This document shows positions 21,521 to 33,930 of a stretch of 64,000 nucleotides of DNA, piece after piece. Both the position numbers and the translations under genes were made by a program. How positions within the stretch are numbered: the first letter of the stretch is position 1; every line of letters begins with the position of its first letter. This stretch comes from Sequoia sempervirens (Eukaryota; Streptophyta; Pinopsida; Cupressales; Cupressaceae): contig VDFB02358134.1 in the NCBI GenBank assembly GCA_007258455.2, positions 212,845,047 through 212,909,046 on the forward strand, given 5' to 3'. The notes under the pieces were generated by a model. The model had not been told where the DNA came from. It saw only the letters and a program-made list of their open reading frames with translations, and made no database searches.

Positions 21521-22828
21521 TTTGGTTATTAGCGGGGGGTGTCAATATTGTTGTTGGTTTTTTTTGTGGCTGAGCTCCTTTAAGAGCAAGCACTGGTCCC
21601 ATCATGTTTGCAGCCTTGGCATCAATGACGCCATCATTGGTAACATGTTTATTTTTGACCCAATACTTATTTTTGTCCATGGATGGATTTATGTTTGTGT
21701 TTTTAGGGCCATATTTTAATTCCCCTTTAACAATGAGGGCTTTCTCAACTTGGAAACCATTTTCAACTAGGTCTATGAAGGTTGTGCAATAATGAACTTG
21801 CAATCCATATTTCAATGGGCCTAGGAGTGTTTGGACAAACATGTCAACCTTTTCCTTCTCAAGCATGTCAATGTGGCAACGACTTGCGAGACTTCTCCAT
21901 CTTTGGAAGAATGGGATAAATGTTTCACCAACATATTCTTGTGTAAGATTGCATAAGCTAGTGATGGAGGTGTCCATGTCAATGTTATATGCATAATTTT
22001 TCACAAATTTGTCTTTAAGTTCGTCCCATGTTTTTATCCCTTTCAAAGTGGAGAACCATTCCAGTGCAGGTCCTGTTTAACACTCTTAGAGAAAAGTCTC
22101 ATCAAGTAAGTCTATTCATAGGAAATGTCCATACAGTTGGTTGTGATTTCTCGAATATGTTCAACATGATTCGTCTTGCCCTTATATTTGGTAAAGTGTG
22201 GTGCTACATATCTAAGAGGGAATGGTGGCATGTATAAATTTGTGTCAAAAGGATATAAGCATAGGTCATATGACATGTGTGATTTCTTGTTAGACGTTTG
22301 CATGTTTTCTATTGTCTTTTGTAAGTGAGCCACTTGAGTTGTCAAGGCATCAATTAGAGGATTGTTTGTTGCATAACACATGGGAGTGATAGGTATCCCA
22401 TGGGTCCCCATTTGTTGTGAAAAGATGGTGTTTTTTTGTGGGATGTGTTGTTGTGAGATGTATGGTGTGTTTTGATTTGTATGTTGTTGGTATTGAAATT
22501 TTGGATTAGGGACTTGTTGATGGGTGTTAATGTGTGATGAATATGTCAGAATGTGCCCTCCAGCCATTTGATTCAAAATTTTGGGAATATGTTGGTCATG
22601 AATATTTATGTGTCCAAATGATGCCATGTGTTGTGTATTCGGATTGTCTTGTCCAAATTGTTGGAATTGTCCATGGGGAATGTTCATGTTTTTCCCTTGG
22701 AAAGTATTGGTATTAAATTGTGATGGTGTGTTAACATTTGGTTGAGGTCCTCAAATAAAGACACATCATTTACTTCCTCTAAAGGGTTTGAATGAAGTAC
22801 TGATGAAAGGATTTGTTGATGAGACACC
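21459..22828 (-). pseudogene. gag: E1 gag, C-terminal two thirds
   Basis: This minus-strand segment continues the gag frame interrupted by E2. It holds a Gln/Asn/His-rich region (PHGQFQQFGQDNPNTQ), a coiled region (TTQVAHLQKTIENMQ), the start of the Gag core (FTKYKGKTNHVEHIREITTN), the core proper (GIKTWDELKDKF, FIPFFQRWRSLASRCHIDM, FVQTLL) and a basic Gln-rich tail (NNQSQGQPRQTRQF). Gag would bind element RNA and build the particle. Two stops close together lie after the E2 insertion point (SK*CVFI*), and a frame change occurs near 22.1 kb. Confidence 0.85.
22824..22828. repeat. Target-site duplication of E2 (left)
   Basis: ACACC, identical to 37895-37899. Confidence 0.85.
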
Positions 22829-24161
22829 TGTTGACACCAAATTTTGACAAGGTAACAGTGTCTTATAGGAAACTCAGTTTATGGGGGACCTTTTGCACTA
22901 GACTGAGTGACCTCTGGGTTTTTAGAGAAGTCGACTTCTTCTGTAATAGGGGTGTCAAAGGGAAAAGGAAATAGATATAATAAAATAAAGTCTAACCTAA
23001 GGTGATGTGCCAAGACTTAATGAGAGGCACAATAAATCATAGATCTAAGGGCCTGAATGGTGTTTGTAGTGTTCCAAAAAATTAGAAACTAAAAATTACA
23101 GCTTAGACAATATATTTATTGACATAAAATAATATTGCATACATCCCTACTACTAGGAAGAGTCATTAGACATGGTCTAGGTCAGCAAAGTTACATTCAA
23201 CATATATAGAAGTTCTCAAATGAAATGTCTAGAAAATAAAAGGCACAGTTTACAGTTTGATTAAATAGCATGAAAAAAAAGAAAGGCCAAACAATTGGCA
23301 CAGTTTGAGAGTCTTTGCAATAATATAAAACAAAAAAAAAGGCCTTGTTTCTTTTACTAAAAACCCAAGTTTCTTCTAAATTTTAGACACTTTTCTCACA
23401 ACAGAGAAAAGTATATATAGCAGGAAAAACCCCCACTACTTTAGAGAGCAGCAACATAAAATATTTCGCAATCCCCTAGAAAATGATGCAAGAATCAGAA
23501 TATTCCCAAAGCCATTGCAACATAATCGATTTGGAACCAAGCATCTGGTCACTCTAGGCATAGGTGCATCCTCTGCAAATGATGGCGGTGGTCCCAACAA
23601 GGCCTAATTAGACAAGTGTCACCATCCTATGCGAATGATTATGACACCCAGTGGCCAATAACATCATCAGGTCCGTCTAGTCTATTGCCTAAATATGAGA
23701 TCCACTACCTAGGCACGTGGCAGTCTTTCATACCTATATGAACCTCTCTTTTTCGTCGTTGAGGACTTGCGTTAATTCTACATGTGTCAAATGGGCGGAG
23801 CACTTCATCTCTATGCTAAAAGATTTGTGAATAGAAGACACGTAGCAAGAGTACACCACAGATAGCAACTGTGGCCCGCCTACCAAAACCTTTTGGGAAT
23901 GAGGGCTTCATGGCACCCGAGCGGAGCCCGATGAGACAGTAAGAAAGGATAATCAAAATAATCTCGCAGCCGCGACACATGGAAGCATAAGAGAGCTTTC
24001 TGGGATGCAGAAGGAATGTAAAGACTCAGGGTTGCAAGGAGTAGACATGTGGAGTGGGAGAGAAGAACCTAAATAAAAGGATGAATTGATTACTTGCAAT
24101 GCATGAGCTGAAGCATAGAGGAAAATACACCCAAAGGGAGCTAGTTAAATATTTATTAACA
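22829..24161 (-). mobile_element. 3' LTR of E2 (1333 bp)
   Basis: On the minus strand starts TGTTAATAAATATTTAACTA and ends GGTGTCAACA. Lacks 77 bp relative to the 5' LTR, next to the repeated word ACTTCATC near 23803, which suggests a slippage deletion. TATA box at 23411-23421. Confidence 0.9.
23411..23421 (-). promoter_or_regulatory. TATA box in the E2 3' LTR
   Basis: Plus strand GTATATATAGC; the minus strand reads GCTATATATAC. The same box is present in the 5' LTR at 37065-37075. Confidence 0.5.
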
Positions 24162-24249
24162 ACTTTTGGCGACTATCAGGGCCTTTTCGACTAAGGAACG
24201 AAGAACCCAAAATTTCTCTGGTTTATAGGCCAGAGTGTCATTTCATTAG

Positions 24250-27200
24250 ATAATGGAGTCAGAGATTGGAAAGAGCCACCCATGGAGGCGACCATTCATC
24301 CTCAGATGGCTTCACCATGTTGCACAAATTCTCCTGCGCTCCACTTAGATCAATAGTTTCTTTGTGAGGCAATGCATTGGGTAAATCGACCCCTACTTCA
24401 CAATGAAATAGTAGCTGTGCAAGTGGATGAATCACTCCCTCAATGTCGGTCGCCGTGGGAGGATGACTGAAATCTCTAAAAACCTTTGGATCATTTTCCT
24501 TCTCTTCTATGTTTTTCACAATCTGCTCGATAGTGGCAATAGAGCCATTTTCAAGGAACGGGGATGGCAAACCCATCCTGTTTAACTCAAAGAAACTCCC
24601 CCATATGTTGTCCAGTGTCTTGCTTAGAGTAGTCGCAACTGCTTTAGTGCGTTGGAAGGCGGAGTGGCAATGGATGAACTTATTTTTTGTTTGAGCAGCA
24701 ACGTCCCAATCTTCAATACTCGCCCTGGTGAGGTTTTCATCAAAGACCGAGTATAGCTCGGTGAGTAGATCTTTTGCTTTTGGAACCTTCTCCAAGATGA
24801 ATCTTGGGAACTGCTCAATCATATCATGAGCCTCCTAGCTCAGTTTCGATGCCTTGGTGATGAATCAAAGGGTAGGCTACAGTGTTACACAAAAGGCTTT
24901 AATCTTTTCCCAGTGAGAGATGTACAACTGCCTAACCAACAAAATGATGTATGGTTGTGTAGGGGAAGATATGTGAGAGCTTTTAAGAGAAGCAATCTCT
25001 GCATCTTTTGAAATAATGGTCTCAGCCAATTCTTCCCTTTTCTTTTTTTTCGAACGCTAATTGTTCCGCAGAGCTGCTCATTTCTTTATTCCAATTCTCC
25101 TTGGCTCGGGAGTGATTTGCTAAGTGCATGTCTAGAGAAGACTTTGTCTCTTGGAGTTCTTCTATTTGAGCTTTTAGGCCCTTAAATTCAGCCTCTTTTT
25201 CTTGTATTTTCTATTTTTATTGAGCCTTTTGGTGCTCCAAAGCTTCATTCCTCTGTGCCATTCCTTGACTATACTTAAGGTGAAGTCACTCCAACTCTTC
25301 ATTCCTCAATCACAAATTCTGTTTCATCTCTCGATTCTTAGACTATAGCTCTTTTCCCATGGTAGGGTCCAAGGTCTAAATCTTTGCAAGATCACCCCAA
25401 AGTCTATTCCTCTCATCCTCTATTGCCAGCGCCCTCTCTATCATACATGCAACATCTGCCTCCAGGGATTTCTCTTTTTTCTCCAAAAAACTAACCCTCT
25501 CCCTTATCACTTTAAGCTGCTCATCCTTCTTTTTTAGCTGGCGGCTAGTTTTAAGGAAGTCAGAGGTGACCACCTGTTGTGTTTCCTCCATGATTTCAAC
25601 CTTATCCTATGGTTGGGCCACCTTCATGTCGATCCCTACCGCATATATCTCATAATCTTCTAGGTGCATTTCCCCCTGAGGCTTGGTTACTCTTGGGTAC
25701 ATGGTTGCAAACTTCAATTCCTATCGGGCCTCATCATAAAGAGTTTGTATTTTTGGCTCAGCCAAAGCACTGTCATCTTTTTCCTTGTGCTTTCGCATTC
25801 TACTTGTGCATGCCTCCTTTCTGCAATCAATATGTGTTATAAATTCAGCTAGCGACGAAACTAGTCCGCTTGCAAAAGGAGCACCAAAAGGTGGGGCATA
25901 GGGATAGGTAATCCTCATAGGCGTAGGAATTTGTTTCTTCTGAAGAGTGACTGTTTGCAAGAGAAGTGGGGCATGTTCCAAAGCTTGGTTTGAGGCCCAA
26001 CATAAGGGCTAGTCACTTGTAATGACTGAATTTGTGAATCAGCTATAGGACTCATAGGCTGGGATGGTGGAGGAGTTTTCAATGTGGTGTTAGCCTGTTG
26101 CAATGGAAAAGGATCCGCAGTAATAGTGAAAGAAGGGGTACCCGCAGGGGGTACATTTTTAGAAAGCAAGGCAAGGAGAGTCTGAGCAGCAGCAGTGGGT
26201 GTAAGGGTTTGCTAAGGAGTAAGGTCGGGTGGAGTGGTCTACGAAAATTGGGTGAAACCTCTCGAATATGTTGAATTAAAAGTGGAAGGCAGAGGGCCAG
26301 TACTCATGGTAGGGATAGCTGTTGAGGCAGGAGCAGATACCAAGGAATGAGAAGCAAGGGAAGAATGAGCAAATTTTACTTGTTGACTGGTCGATGGCAG
26401 CTCCAGAATCATTAGTGACTCTTCCTCAACCTCAGGCTCCTGGCTAGCTACAAGCACTTTTCTTCCAGTGGGTTCTTGTGAACCCTCTCAGATAATGCTC
26501 TTTGTGCGCTGTCATTTTGTGGGTGGGGTCTCCTAAGCTTTGGTAGCTATGGTCATTTGTTGCAGTGATAACTTGGCTAGATTAGTGGCCCAAGTGAGTG
26601 TATGCGAGGCCCTTGATATATTAAAGCGCACATTTGTGGCCACATAGGCGGGTTGTCTGTGGCCTTTCTCCTTCTGCGCAGAGGAGGCAGATGTCGCCGC
26701 TTCCTCTTCCTGCTCTTCGAACTCATCCCTCGGGTCCCCGCTCTTATTAATACTTGAGCTTGAGTTAGGGTTTCCCTCATCCCACCTTTTCTCAAATTCC
26801 TTGTCATCCTTCAGACTGTCATAAGAGGCATCCAATTGCCTTGTCTCTTGGCGATACTTCAAGAAAGCTTCTATTTTTTCAGTAGTCCACTCCTCATCCT
26901 TCTTCAACTTATTGTACATGGCGTGTCCCATGTGGACATTATCTTTGGCCACCACCACAACAAAATAGAACTTGTGCCATGGCCATCTAGTATCTTGCAT
27001 AGAAATACATGCCAATTCAACAAAATTTTCATCCTTGTCTATGCGCGAGTTATGCCACTTCTCCCAGTAAAGTCAGGGAACATGTGTAACCTTCATGTGT
27101 GGCTCTGAAAAGTCATTGAAAGGGTTATAATACCACTTATCATTTACCAAAACCAACCCTAAATAAGCTATTTTATCCTACAATAAATGGTATAATTATT

Positions 27201-28642
27201 TTTTTACCAGAATCACCGACTTGAAATTCTTTGGACAAGTGAAGAATCCCTTTTTCTTGACACTTTTTCTACTGCAGAAGGTAAAATAAATGATACACAC
27301 CTACCTATACATTTCAAGCATGAGCACCCTATCTGTGATGCAGGCTAGGAGAAGGAAAGGTTGACCAGTGAAACCCCGCATCTGGAGAATCATGAAATCT
27401 ATTCCTAAGAACTAGTCACAGGTGAGAGTGAAACTCTGCATATATCTGGTATGATCCTTGTCGAGCCGGATTATGTCACCTTCTCCAATTAAATCATGCA
27501 AGACTGGAGTTATGAAATAGTTTGAAAATGCATAATAATCATATGATATGGAAAGAAAAGGTGTCCACGTGAACACTGACTTCCTCTACCCTGTTCATCA
27601 AAAAATGATAATTCAAAATACCGGGTGAAAAAATCAAGGTTTTGATGTAGAAACATGTGAACCAAGAAAGAAAGAAAATCTAAACTTTCCCTTCGCCAGG
27701 TAATTCTTTATTTGCTGTATCATTTCATCTATCATGAACTCAGCAAAATCATACTAGAAGGTATTGTGCTGCTTGTTGAATTGGAAGGCCGGTCCCAGTT
27801 GAAAAGTTTCCACCATCTCATCAGAGTATTAGCCGCACACAAAATCTAGCATGGATATGGCATCCTGCAAATCCTCATGTAACACACCGCGCAACAACGG
27901 AATACTTGGCAGTTTCGCACCTAGGGTGCCTTTCTTACCAGTCTCCTCCAACAAGAAATTCGAGTTCTTTTTCATCGCCCTCCATGTTTTTTCTCCTTTT
28001 CCAGGGTTAAAAGACTCAATGTTCTCTCTTCTTTTACTTGGGTCTAGGATGCATGGCATATTTCAAATGGCCTGTGGGGTGATGTGAACTCTTAATTTTT
28101 GGCCCTCGATGTAGCCGGTGTTAGGGTTATAACACTGGATGGTAGCATCAACTATCTTCGAGCAGTAGTGCACCCGCGGGACCATGTATTGTGGAAGACC
28201 ACTATACCAAACCTTCCTTGCCATAGAAGTGTCCACCTTTGGTGCCATCAACCTTGCGCAGGCTGCTTCCCTTAAGGATTTAGGGTTTTTTGTGAGCCAT
28301 GGGTCATAAATATTATCCCATTTCTCTTCAACCCTTTTCTTGTTTTTGTAATCCTTGGGCCTTTTCAGCTCTTTTGTATATGCCCTCTTCGGCTTTCTTG
28401 GTATACCAGGTGTAGCATATGCCAAATCCTCATAAACATACACATCTTTAGATGACCGTATGACTGTAAATAGCTCTTGACCAATTTCCTCTTGTATTTG
28501 CTGAGATGAACTCTCTGATATTTCTCTTTTTATGAAGACCTCTGTGAGTTCTAGACTCTACATTTTTTCTTGGCTCTAGATATGTTAAAAAAAACAACTC
28601 TACACCTTTAGCTTTGGTGTTTGTGAAAATACTTTGAATCAT
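24250..28642 (-). pseudogene. E2 unknown ORF region between pol and 3' LTR
   Basis: About 4.4 kb on the element's own strand carries long protein-like frames: 28443-28063 (basic: KPKRAYTKELKRPKDYKNKK, then WYSGLPQYMVPRVHYCSK), 28059-27829 (LPSIPLLRGVLHEDLQD), 27015-26533 (KKDEEWTTEKIEAFLKYRQE, acidic), a Pro/Thr/Gln linker (26457-25721), a coiled coil (25591-25376 and on to 25030) and 24822-24259 (DIEGVIHPLAQLLF). Stops and frame shifts separate them, but the pieces follow one another as though from one protein of well over 1000 residues. I do not recognise the family. Extra ORFs downstream of pol are known in some plant Ty3/gypsy elements; the function here is unknown. Confidence 0.55.
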
Positions 28643-29190
28643 TAAGACTTTTTATGCAATATTTGGCTATCTTTTCTCAAGGTGGTAGAGGAAAGCATGC
28701 CTTTTGCATTTAATTCGGCATGTATCGTTAATTTCACAATTCATGCAAAATGAACTACTTGCCATTTTGAGGCGACAAGATTTCATTATTGCGTTTGACA
28801 ACCATGTGATATGTTGTGATTCCCTTGAAACTTGAGTCAGCAATTTTCCTTCTAACCTTGTGTTAGTATGTGCTAGTAATTAATATCATGTCCGAAATGA
28901 TTACGCCAAAGCAAATGATCATGACCTAAATTGATATGGATATTTCCTTGGGCTCTAGAAAATGCCTGTGAGATGACACAACAGCCTATGGCCATGCAAA
29001 TCACTGTCGATGAGCGCCACCTTTTTAAAGCTAATTAATGAGCTCCTATTAATCTAGCACGCATTGAACCATACCTCCGCAGATACAACTGGTCCGAAAA
29101 TGTGAGCAAGTGCAGGCACGCTTTTCAAGTTGGCATCCAGTTATCATCACATTTTTCTCAAAATGAATTAGCATGCATCTTGTCATTTTT

Positions 29191-29200
29191 TCTATAAATA
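29191..29200 (+). promoter_or_regulatory. Plus-strand TATA box for the E2 antisense ORF
   Basis: TCTATAAATAGGCC, a textbook plant core promoter, lies about 150 bp upstream of the ATG at 29342 and reads against the direction of E2. Confidence 0.5.
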
Positions 29201-29341
29201 GGCCAGTAAGTAGTGAGGAAATCATACTTAGCATTTGAGCAGTGATAGGTTGTTAGCAGAGTTTTAAGCAAGTTTTCTCATAGGCTAGGTGATAGGTAAA
29301 TTTTAGCATTGGTTAGAAGGTGTAAGCATAGTGTCAGAATC

Positions 29342-29986
29342 ATGGATACTCCTATTCAGCTAACCTCATATAAGTCACAGACAACATTTCTAGGGGAGGT
29401 TTCTACTAGGCGGCTGAAAAGAATGACTAAGAATAAGCATTCCCTGGTCTTGGTAGCCATAAAATGGGTTCTGGGTAAGGGTTGCATAGAATACGAGGAC
29501 AAGTATCGTGTGAATACTAATATATGTTCCCACTTCATAGCATCTATGTTAGACATTGGCATCCCTAGGCCCCTCATCTTGAAGTTGGTCAAGGAAAATA
29601 TTTCCTAGAAAGTACCTCAATGTCCTTGGTGAAGTTGTTGCTCAGGTTGCATATGGGGTACGTCTGCATTCAGCTAGCGACCTTCGTCACTATATCGAGG
29701 AAGAAGCGGTAGTTGTATGGTTGTCGTTTCTCAGTGATTTCACCTTCATACACATGATGAGCATCGACAGACGGTTACCCAGGCCTTGCACTTCTTGTTT
29801 CACAGTTACAAGATGACACCGTTCTACAACGTAGATTGGTATACTGACTTCAAGAACCTGGTGTTTCCCTCGCCAATGGCAGTTGTGCTGAACAATGTTG
29901 CTTCTGTTGCTAAAGAACCTAGTGACGAGGAAGAGGTAGATGCTTCCATTGATGCGTCAATTGCTGCCTCTCGTGCCCTTGGATGA
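29342..29986 (+). pseudogene. Antisense ORF inside E2, unknown function
   Basis: The ATG at 29342 opens MDTPIQLTSYKSQTTFLGEV and runs to a stop at 29606. A second frame carries on (YLNVLGEVVAQVAYGVRLHS, IEEEAVVVWLSFLSDFTFIH), and a third (29786-29986) has FNVDWYTDF-like residues and the acidic end EPSDEEEVDASIDASIAASR. Together they look like one protein of roughly 210 residues broken by a stop and two frame changes. It is transcribed, if at all, opposite to E2, from the TATA at 29191. I recognise no family. It lies between the end of integrase (30449) and the unknown sense ORF, where antisense ORFs have been described in some plant gypsy elements. Confidence 0.5.
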
Positions 29987-30448
29987 AAACCCTCTCTACT
30001 CTTAAAAATTTCTCTTAGTTTTTTTTATTTCCTGTTGGTACATAGACCACCTATCCTACAGTTTTGTATATAAGCCTGAAAAAAGCTATCATTTTTGCAT
30101 ACATAAAAGAATAGCTCGAATAGTTGTATAATTTTTGGATTAGGGCTTTCCCAGCCATTTTGCAATGTAAAAACCAAAGAATATATATAAATAGATATAT
30201 ATCTTTATATAAAAAATCCATGGCTCTTTCTTTCATTCTGTATTTCAGTTTTATGGGCTCTTTTATAGCATATGTGTTTATTTCTTTGCACATGGGTATG
30301 TTTTATGTAAAGAAATATCGCTATTCCACCCTCTGTAATAATGGGTTACTTCCATAGAAGCACAAACCAATTTCAAAAAAGACCGGCCAAAGATAGGGAA
30401 ATAAAATAAAAGCACTATTCACATATGTACAAAAATAGAACTCAGCAC
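29987..30448. other. AT-rich segment between the antisense ORF and E2 pol
   Basis: Runs of T and AT with no domain recognised; probably the 3' flank of both converging reading frames. Confidence 0.4.
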
Positions 30449-31942
30449 CTAATGGAATAGTTTAAGATGAATCCCATTAACCAGGATTCCTAAGGGTTCT
30501 TGTTCCATATTTTCTAACTCAAAAGTGTTATGCTCCTTGCACTAAATTATTTTAAAGGGACCCTCCCATAGGCTATCAAATTTACCATGCTGACTTGGCT
30601 TAGTAGCCCTTTTATCATACTTCAATACTAAGTCTCCGCACTTTAGGCCTTGTTCAACAACCTTCTTTTCAAACCATCACTTGACCACTTGTTGATAGTT
30701 TGTCATGGCTATTAGGGAATTCTCCCTTTTTTCCTGTACTTCTAACAGTTCGGAAAGCGGAACTTCCATGGCACCATTTTGTTCTATCTCGAGGGATTTC
30801 AACAATTGGAGTGTCAGAATCTCCATAGATATAGGTAACAACACCTCTTTCTTGTACACCAAATCATAAGGCAAAGTCTTAAGGACTTGGTTAGGAGTTA
30901 TGCAGTTTTCCCAGAGCCTTGCTCGAAGGTTTTTATGCCATTACCTTTGGTGTTTCGAACCAATCCTTTTAAGGAGCTAGACTAGGCTCTTATTTGTTGA
31001 CTCCGCTAGGTTGTCTCCCTGCGGGTAATAATTTGAGGATGTCTTGAGCAATATGCCATTTGTTAATGTAAAGCGACATACCTTTGTGCCTAGGAAAGCT
31101 CAGGCATTATCATAAATGATATTCTTCGAAGGGATGAACCTTATCACCAGCTCTTCGAGGAAATCTACAATCTCTGTTTCTGTTGCGCTTTTAAGCGGAA
31201 TTGCCTTCGTCCATCTGGTGAAGTAATCCATGGCGGTCATAATCCACTTGTGTCCAGCATTAGAAGCTAGGTTAATCATCTTGATGAAGTCTAGGCCACA
31301 TTGCACAAACGGTTCGTCCACCACTATAGGTTTGAGAGGAATTGCAAAAAATTTTCTTCTGTCAGTAAAGAATTGGCATTTTTTGCAAGATTTTACCAAA
31401 AAGTGGGAGTCATTAAAAAGTGTAGGCCAATAGTAACCGGTGCACATGATTTTAATGGCAGTGGTCTTAGCAGAGAAGTGTCCACCCGTAGCGCTATTGT
31501 GGAACATGTCAAGAATCCTCTTTGCTTCCTCCAAAGTAACGCATCGCAGGAGAAGACCATTGAAATTTCTTTTGAAAAGGACTCCCTCTACTAGCGTATA
31601 TCCACAATTTTGCAGCTGATAGTATCTCCTTTTTTGGGATGAGAGACCTAGCGAATATGCTCCTGTTTGCATAAAACTTATTCTATCAGTCAGCCAACAA
31701 CCGTCTGATTTTGGTTCATTTATCAGGACAAGCTCCGGTTGCTCCCCTATGGCGAGTATCTCCTCGTTCTGCGCCATGTATTCACACAATCCTCTTCCTC
31801 TAATAGTTTTAGTAGGTTTGACCTCAATGTCATATTCAAGGATCTTGGTGATCCAATTAGCTCTTTTTTCTATGATCTCCCCTTCCATGATATATTCGCG
31901 CACACTGGAATGTGTGACATAAATGAACACCTTGTTAAGCAA
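30449..31942 (-). pseudogene. pol: E2 integrase
   Basis: The frame at 31942-31100 has the end of RNase H (ANWITKILEYDIEVKPTK), then the HHCC zinc finger (HNSATGGHFSAKTT, YYWPTLF, CKKCQ) and the catalytic core with CGLDFIKM and TAMDYFTRWTKA. After a stop at 31100 the frame continues with SSNYYPQGDNLAEST, which carries the third acidic residue (usually NGQAEASNK), and a C-terminal part with LKYDKRATKPSQHGKFDSLW and EGPF, a GPY/F-like module. The polyprotein ends at a stop at 30449. Integrase would insert the DNA copy in the nucleus. There are several stops, so this copy is inactive. Confidence 0.85.
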
Positions 31943-32193
31943 GAAATTAAATGGAAAATTTTTTTAAGTCCCTTCACTATTGCAAAGGCCTGCCTTTCGA
32001 CGAAATTATAATTCACCTCATATTCCTTTAGGGTCCGGGAGTAGAATGCCATTGGATGTTATCCTTTTCCTTCATCATCTTTTTGGGTTAGGACAGTAGT
32101 AATACTAGACTTGCTATTGAATGCATACATTATAAAATCCTTAGATAGATATGGATTAACTAGTACTGGAGTTGTGGAAATAGCTTCCTTGAC
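31870..32193 (-). pseudogene. pol: E2 RNase H next to RT
   Basis: MAFYSRTLKEYEVNYNFVER and AFAIVKGLKKI match the RNase H that follows RT in gypsy Pol. The preceding frame ends in VGIIKLITLTLKKDQAFKW, the usual RT/RNase H junction. This is the ordinary element RNase H, separate from the second one at 33456-33930. Confidence 0.75.
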
Positions 32194-33230
32194 CTATCCA
32201 AAGGCTTCCCAAGCTTCGGTCATCCACTTGAATGCTTGATCCTTCTTAAGCGTCAGGGTGATCAGCTTAATTATTCCCACAAAGTCAGAAATAAAATTGC
32301 TAACAAAATTTACTTTGCCCAGGAAGGACTGAACACCTTTCTTATTCACCAGAAGGGGGAGTTCCTTAATAGCTTTTACTTGTTCAAGGTCGATTGAAAT
32401 TCCTTCTTTAGACACCACATGTCCTAACAACTTGCCTTGTGGTACTCTGAATACGCATTTCTTTGGATTTAGGGAAACCCCAAACTCCTGGCACTTTTGA
32501 AAAACTATTTCTAAGTGGTCAAAATGATCATCCTTAGATTTAGAAAACACAGTAAGATCATCTAAGTAAATTAGAATAAACTTATTGATTAGTTCACTGA
32601 ATGCAATTCCCATCGCCCGCTGGAATGTTGCCCCTGCATTGGATAAACCAAAAAGAATTTTAGCATATGAAAATGTTCCCCACTTTGTAGTGAATGTAGT
32701 CTTGTGCTGATCCTCTTCCTTAACTCAGATCTGATTGTAGCCGGACAAACTATCCAGCACAGAAAACATTTTTGATCCTCCAACCATTTGTAGGATTGAC
32801 TCCATTGAAGGTAGTGGATAATAGTCCTTCAGGGATGCTTTGTTTAGGTCTGGAAGTCAACACACAAATAGATATCTCGATTCTTCTTTCAGACCAAGAC
32901 CAGATTGGATACCCAAGTACTATGCTTGATTGGGAAGACAATGCATGACTCAATGAGCTTAGTTAGCTCTTGCGCCATTAGTGCTTCAATTTTAGGGTTT
33001 ACTAGCCTTTGTTTTTGTTGGACTGGTTTTGAACCTTTTGTTAGCTCGATCGTGTGTTGAATGATATCAGGATCATACCCCTCCAGATCATCATAGGACC
33101 AGGCCACTACATATTTTTTGCAGAAACTGATGAGTCTTTATTTATCATGGTGTGGGACATTTTTCCTGACTCGAAGATTCCTACCATCTGCAACCCGAAG
33201 GTTCACATAATCACTTGTGTCTGCTACAAA
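32194..33230 (-). pseudogene. pol: E2 reverse transcriptase
   Basis: RT begins after VAWSYDDLEGYDPDIIQHTI with KPVQQKQRLVNPKIEAL, ELTKLIESCIVFPI and WVSNLVLV. The palm lies at 32613-32194 and includes the catalytic FILIYLDDLTVFSKS, LNPKKCVFRVPQGKLLGHVV and LLVNKKGVQSFLGKVNF. Between them (32780-32890) are stops and frame changes. In Ty3/gypsy the motif is normally YxDD; here it is YLDD, so that residue set is intact. Confidence 0.85.
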
Positions 33231-33439
33231 CTTTCATTTATCATTTTAGGCATCATCACAATCAAAAAAAAAATTGAGAGTAACCAATCCTTTTGGAATC
33301 TTGTTAGATTTAAGCTGCATAATTTGTCCTTTATAAGCTTCGACAATCTTTGGTTGAAGTTGATCAAAAAATTCCCTCGACTGTTGGATGAACGAGGTGA
33401 TGTGTTCATCACTTTCAAAAAATTTCCAACTTTAATCAT

Positions 33440-33930
33440 TTTCGGGAATCACTGGTCAGACCAGTACTTGTATTGAATGTTTTTTATGTATAAGGTCAGA
33501 GGTAGGGTCAAACTGAGCACCAATCATGACCATGTGATCTACATCACTATTTTGTCCTCGGGGAACAGTCTGGATGTTGAAAGCTTCAAAACCATCAACC
33601 AGTTCCCAGACTCGGTGCTGATAGGATCTCATGCGGACATTCCTTGCCATAGAAACTCCTCGTATTTGGTTGGCTACTAGTTTGGAATCTCTGAACACCA
33701 TTAATTGTTTTATGCCCATTCATTCCGCAAGACTTAAACCTTGAACTAATCCTTCATATTCAACCTCATTATTTGAGCAGGCGAAATGAAAATGGAAAGA
33801 CCTTAACAATTTTTAATTTTGTGGGGATATTAGATATATCCTCACTCCAGCACCCACTTTGCTTCTTGCTCCATAAAAGTACAACGTCCATAGCTCATTT
33901 GCTTGGCTACCTTCAGACTCTTTGGCAACC
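33440..33930 (-). pseudogene. pol: E2 second (archaeal-type) RNase H, located before RT
   Basis: The minus strand shows ELWTLYFYGARSKVGAGVRI (usually LYFDGAxSxxGAGAG), then NNEVEYEGLVQGL with the conserved Glu, then MGIKQLMVFRDSKLVANQIR with the conserved Asp, and YQHRVWELVDGF with PRGQNSDVDHM. That is the RNase H type found in plant Tat-lineage elements. The first catalytic Asp is replaced by Tyr. In E3, and in Tat elements as I know them, this domain follows RT and the ordinary RNase H; here it lies between the protease (34514-34227) and RT (from about 33230). Confidence 0.75.

Noticed and set aside
33054..33476. 140-codon plus-strand open frame
   Set aside because: Shadow of the E2 RNase H/RT region on the other strand.
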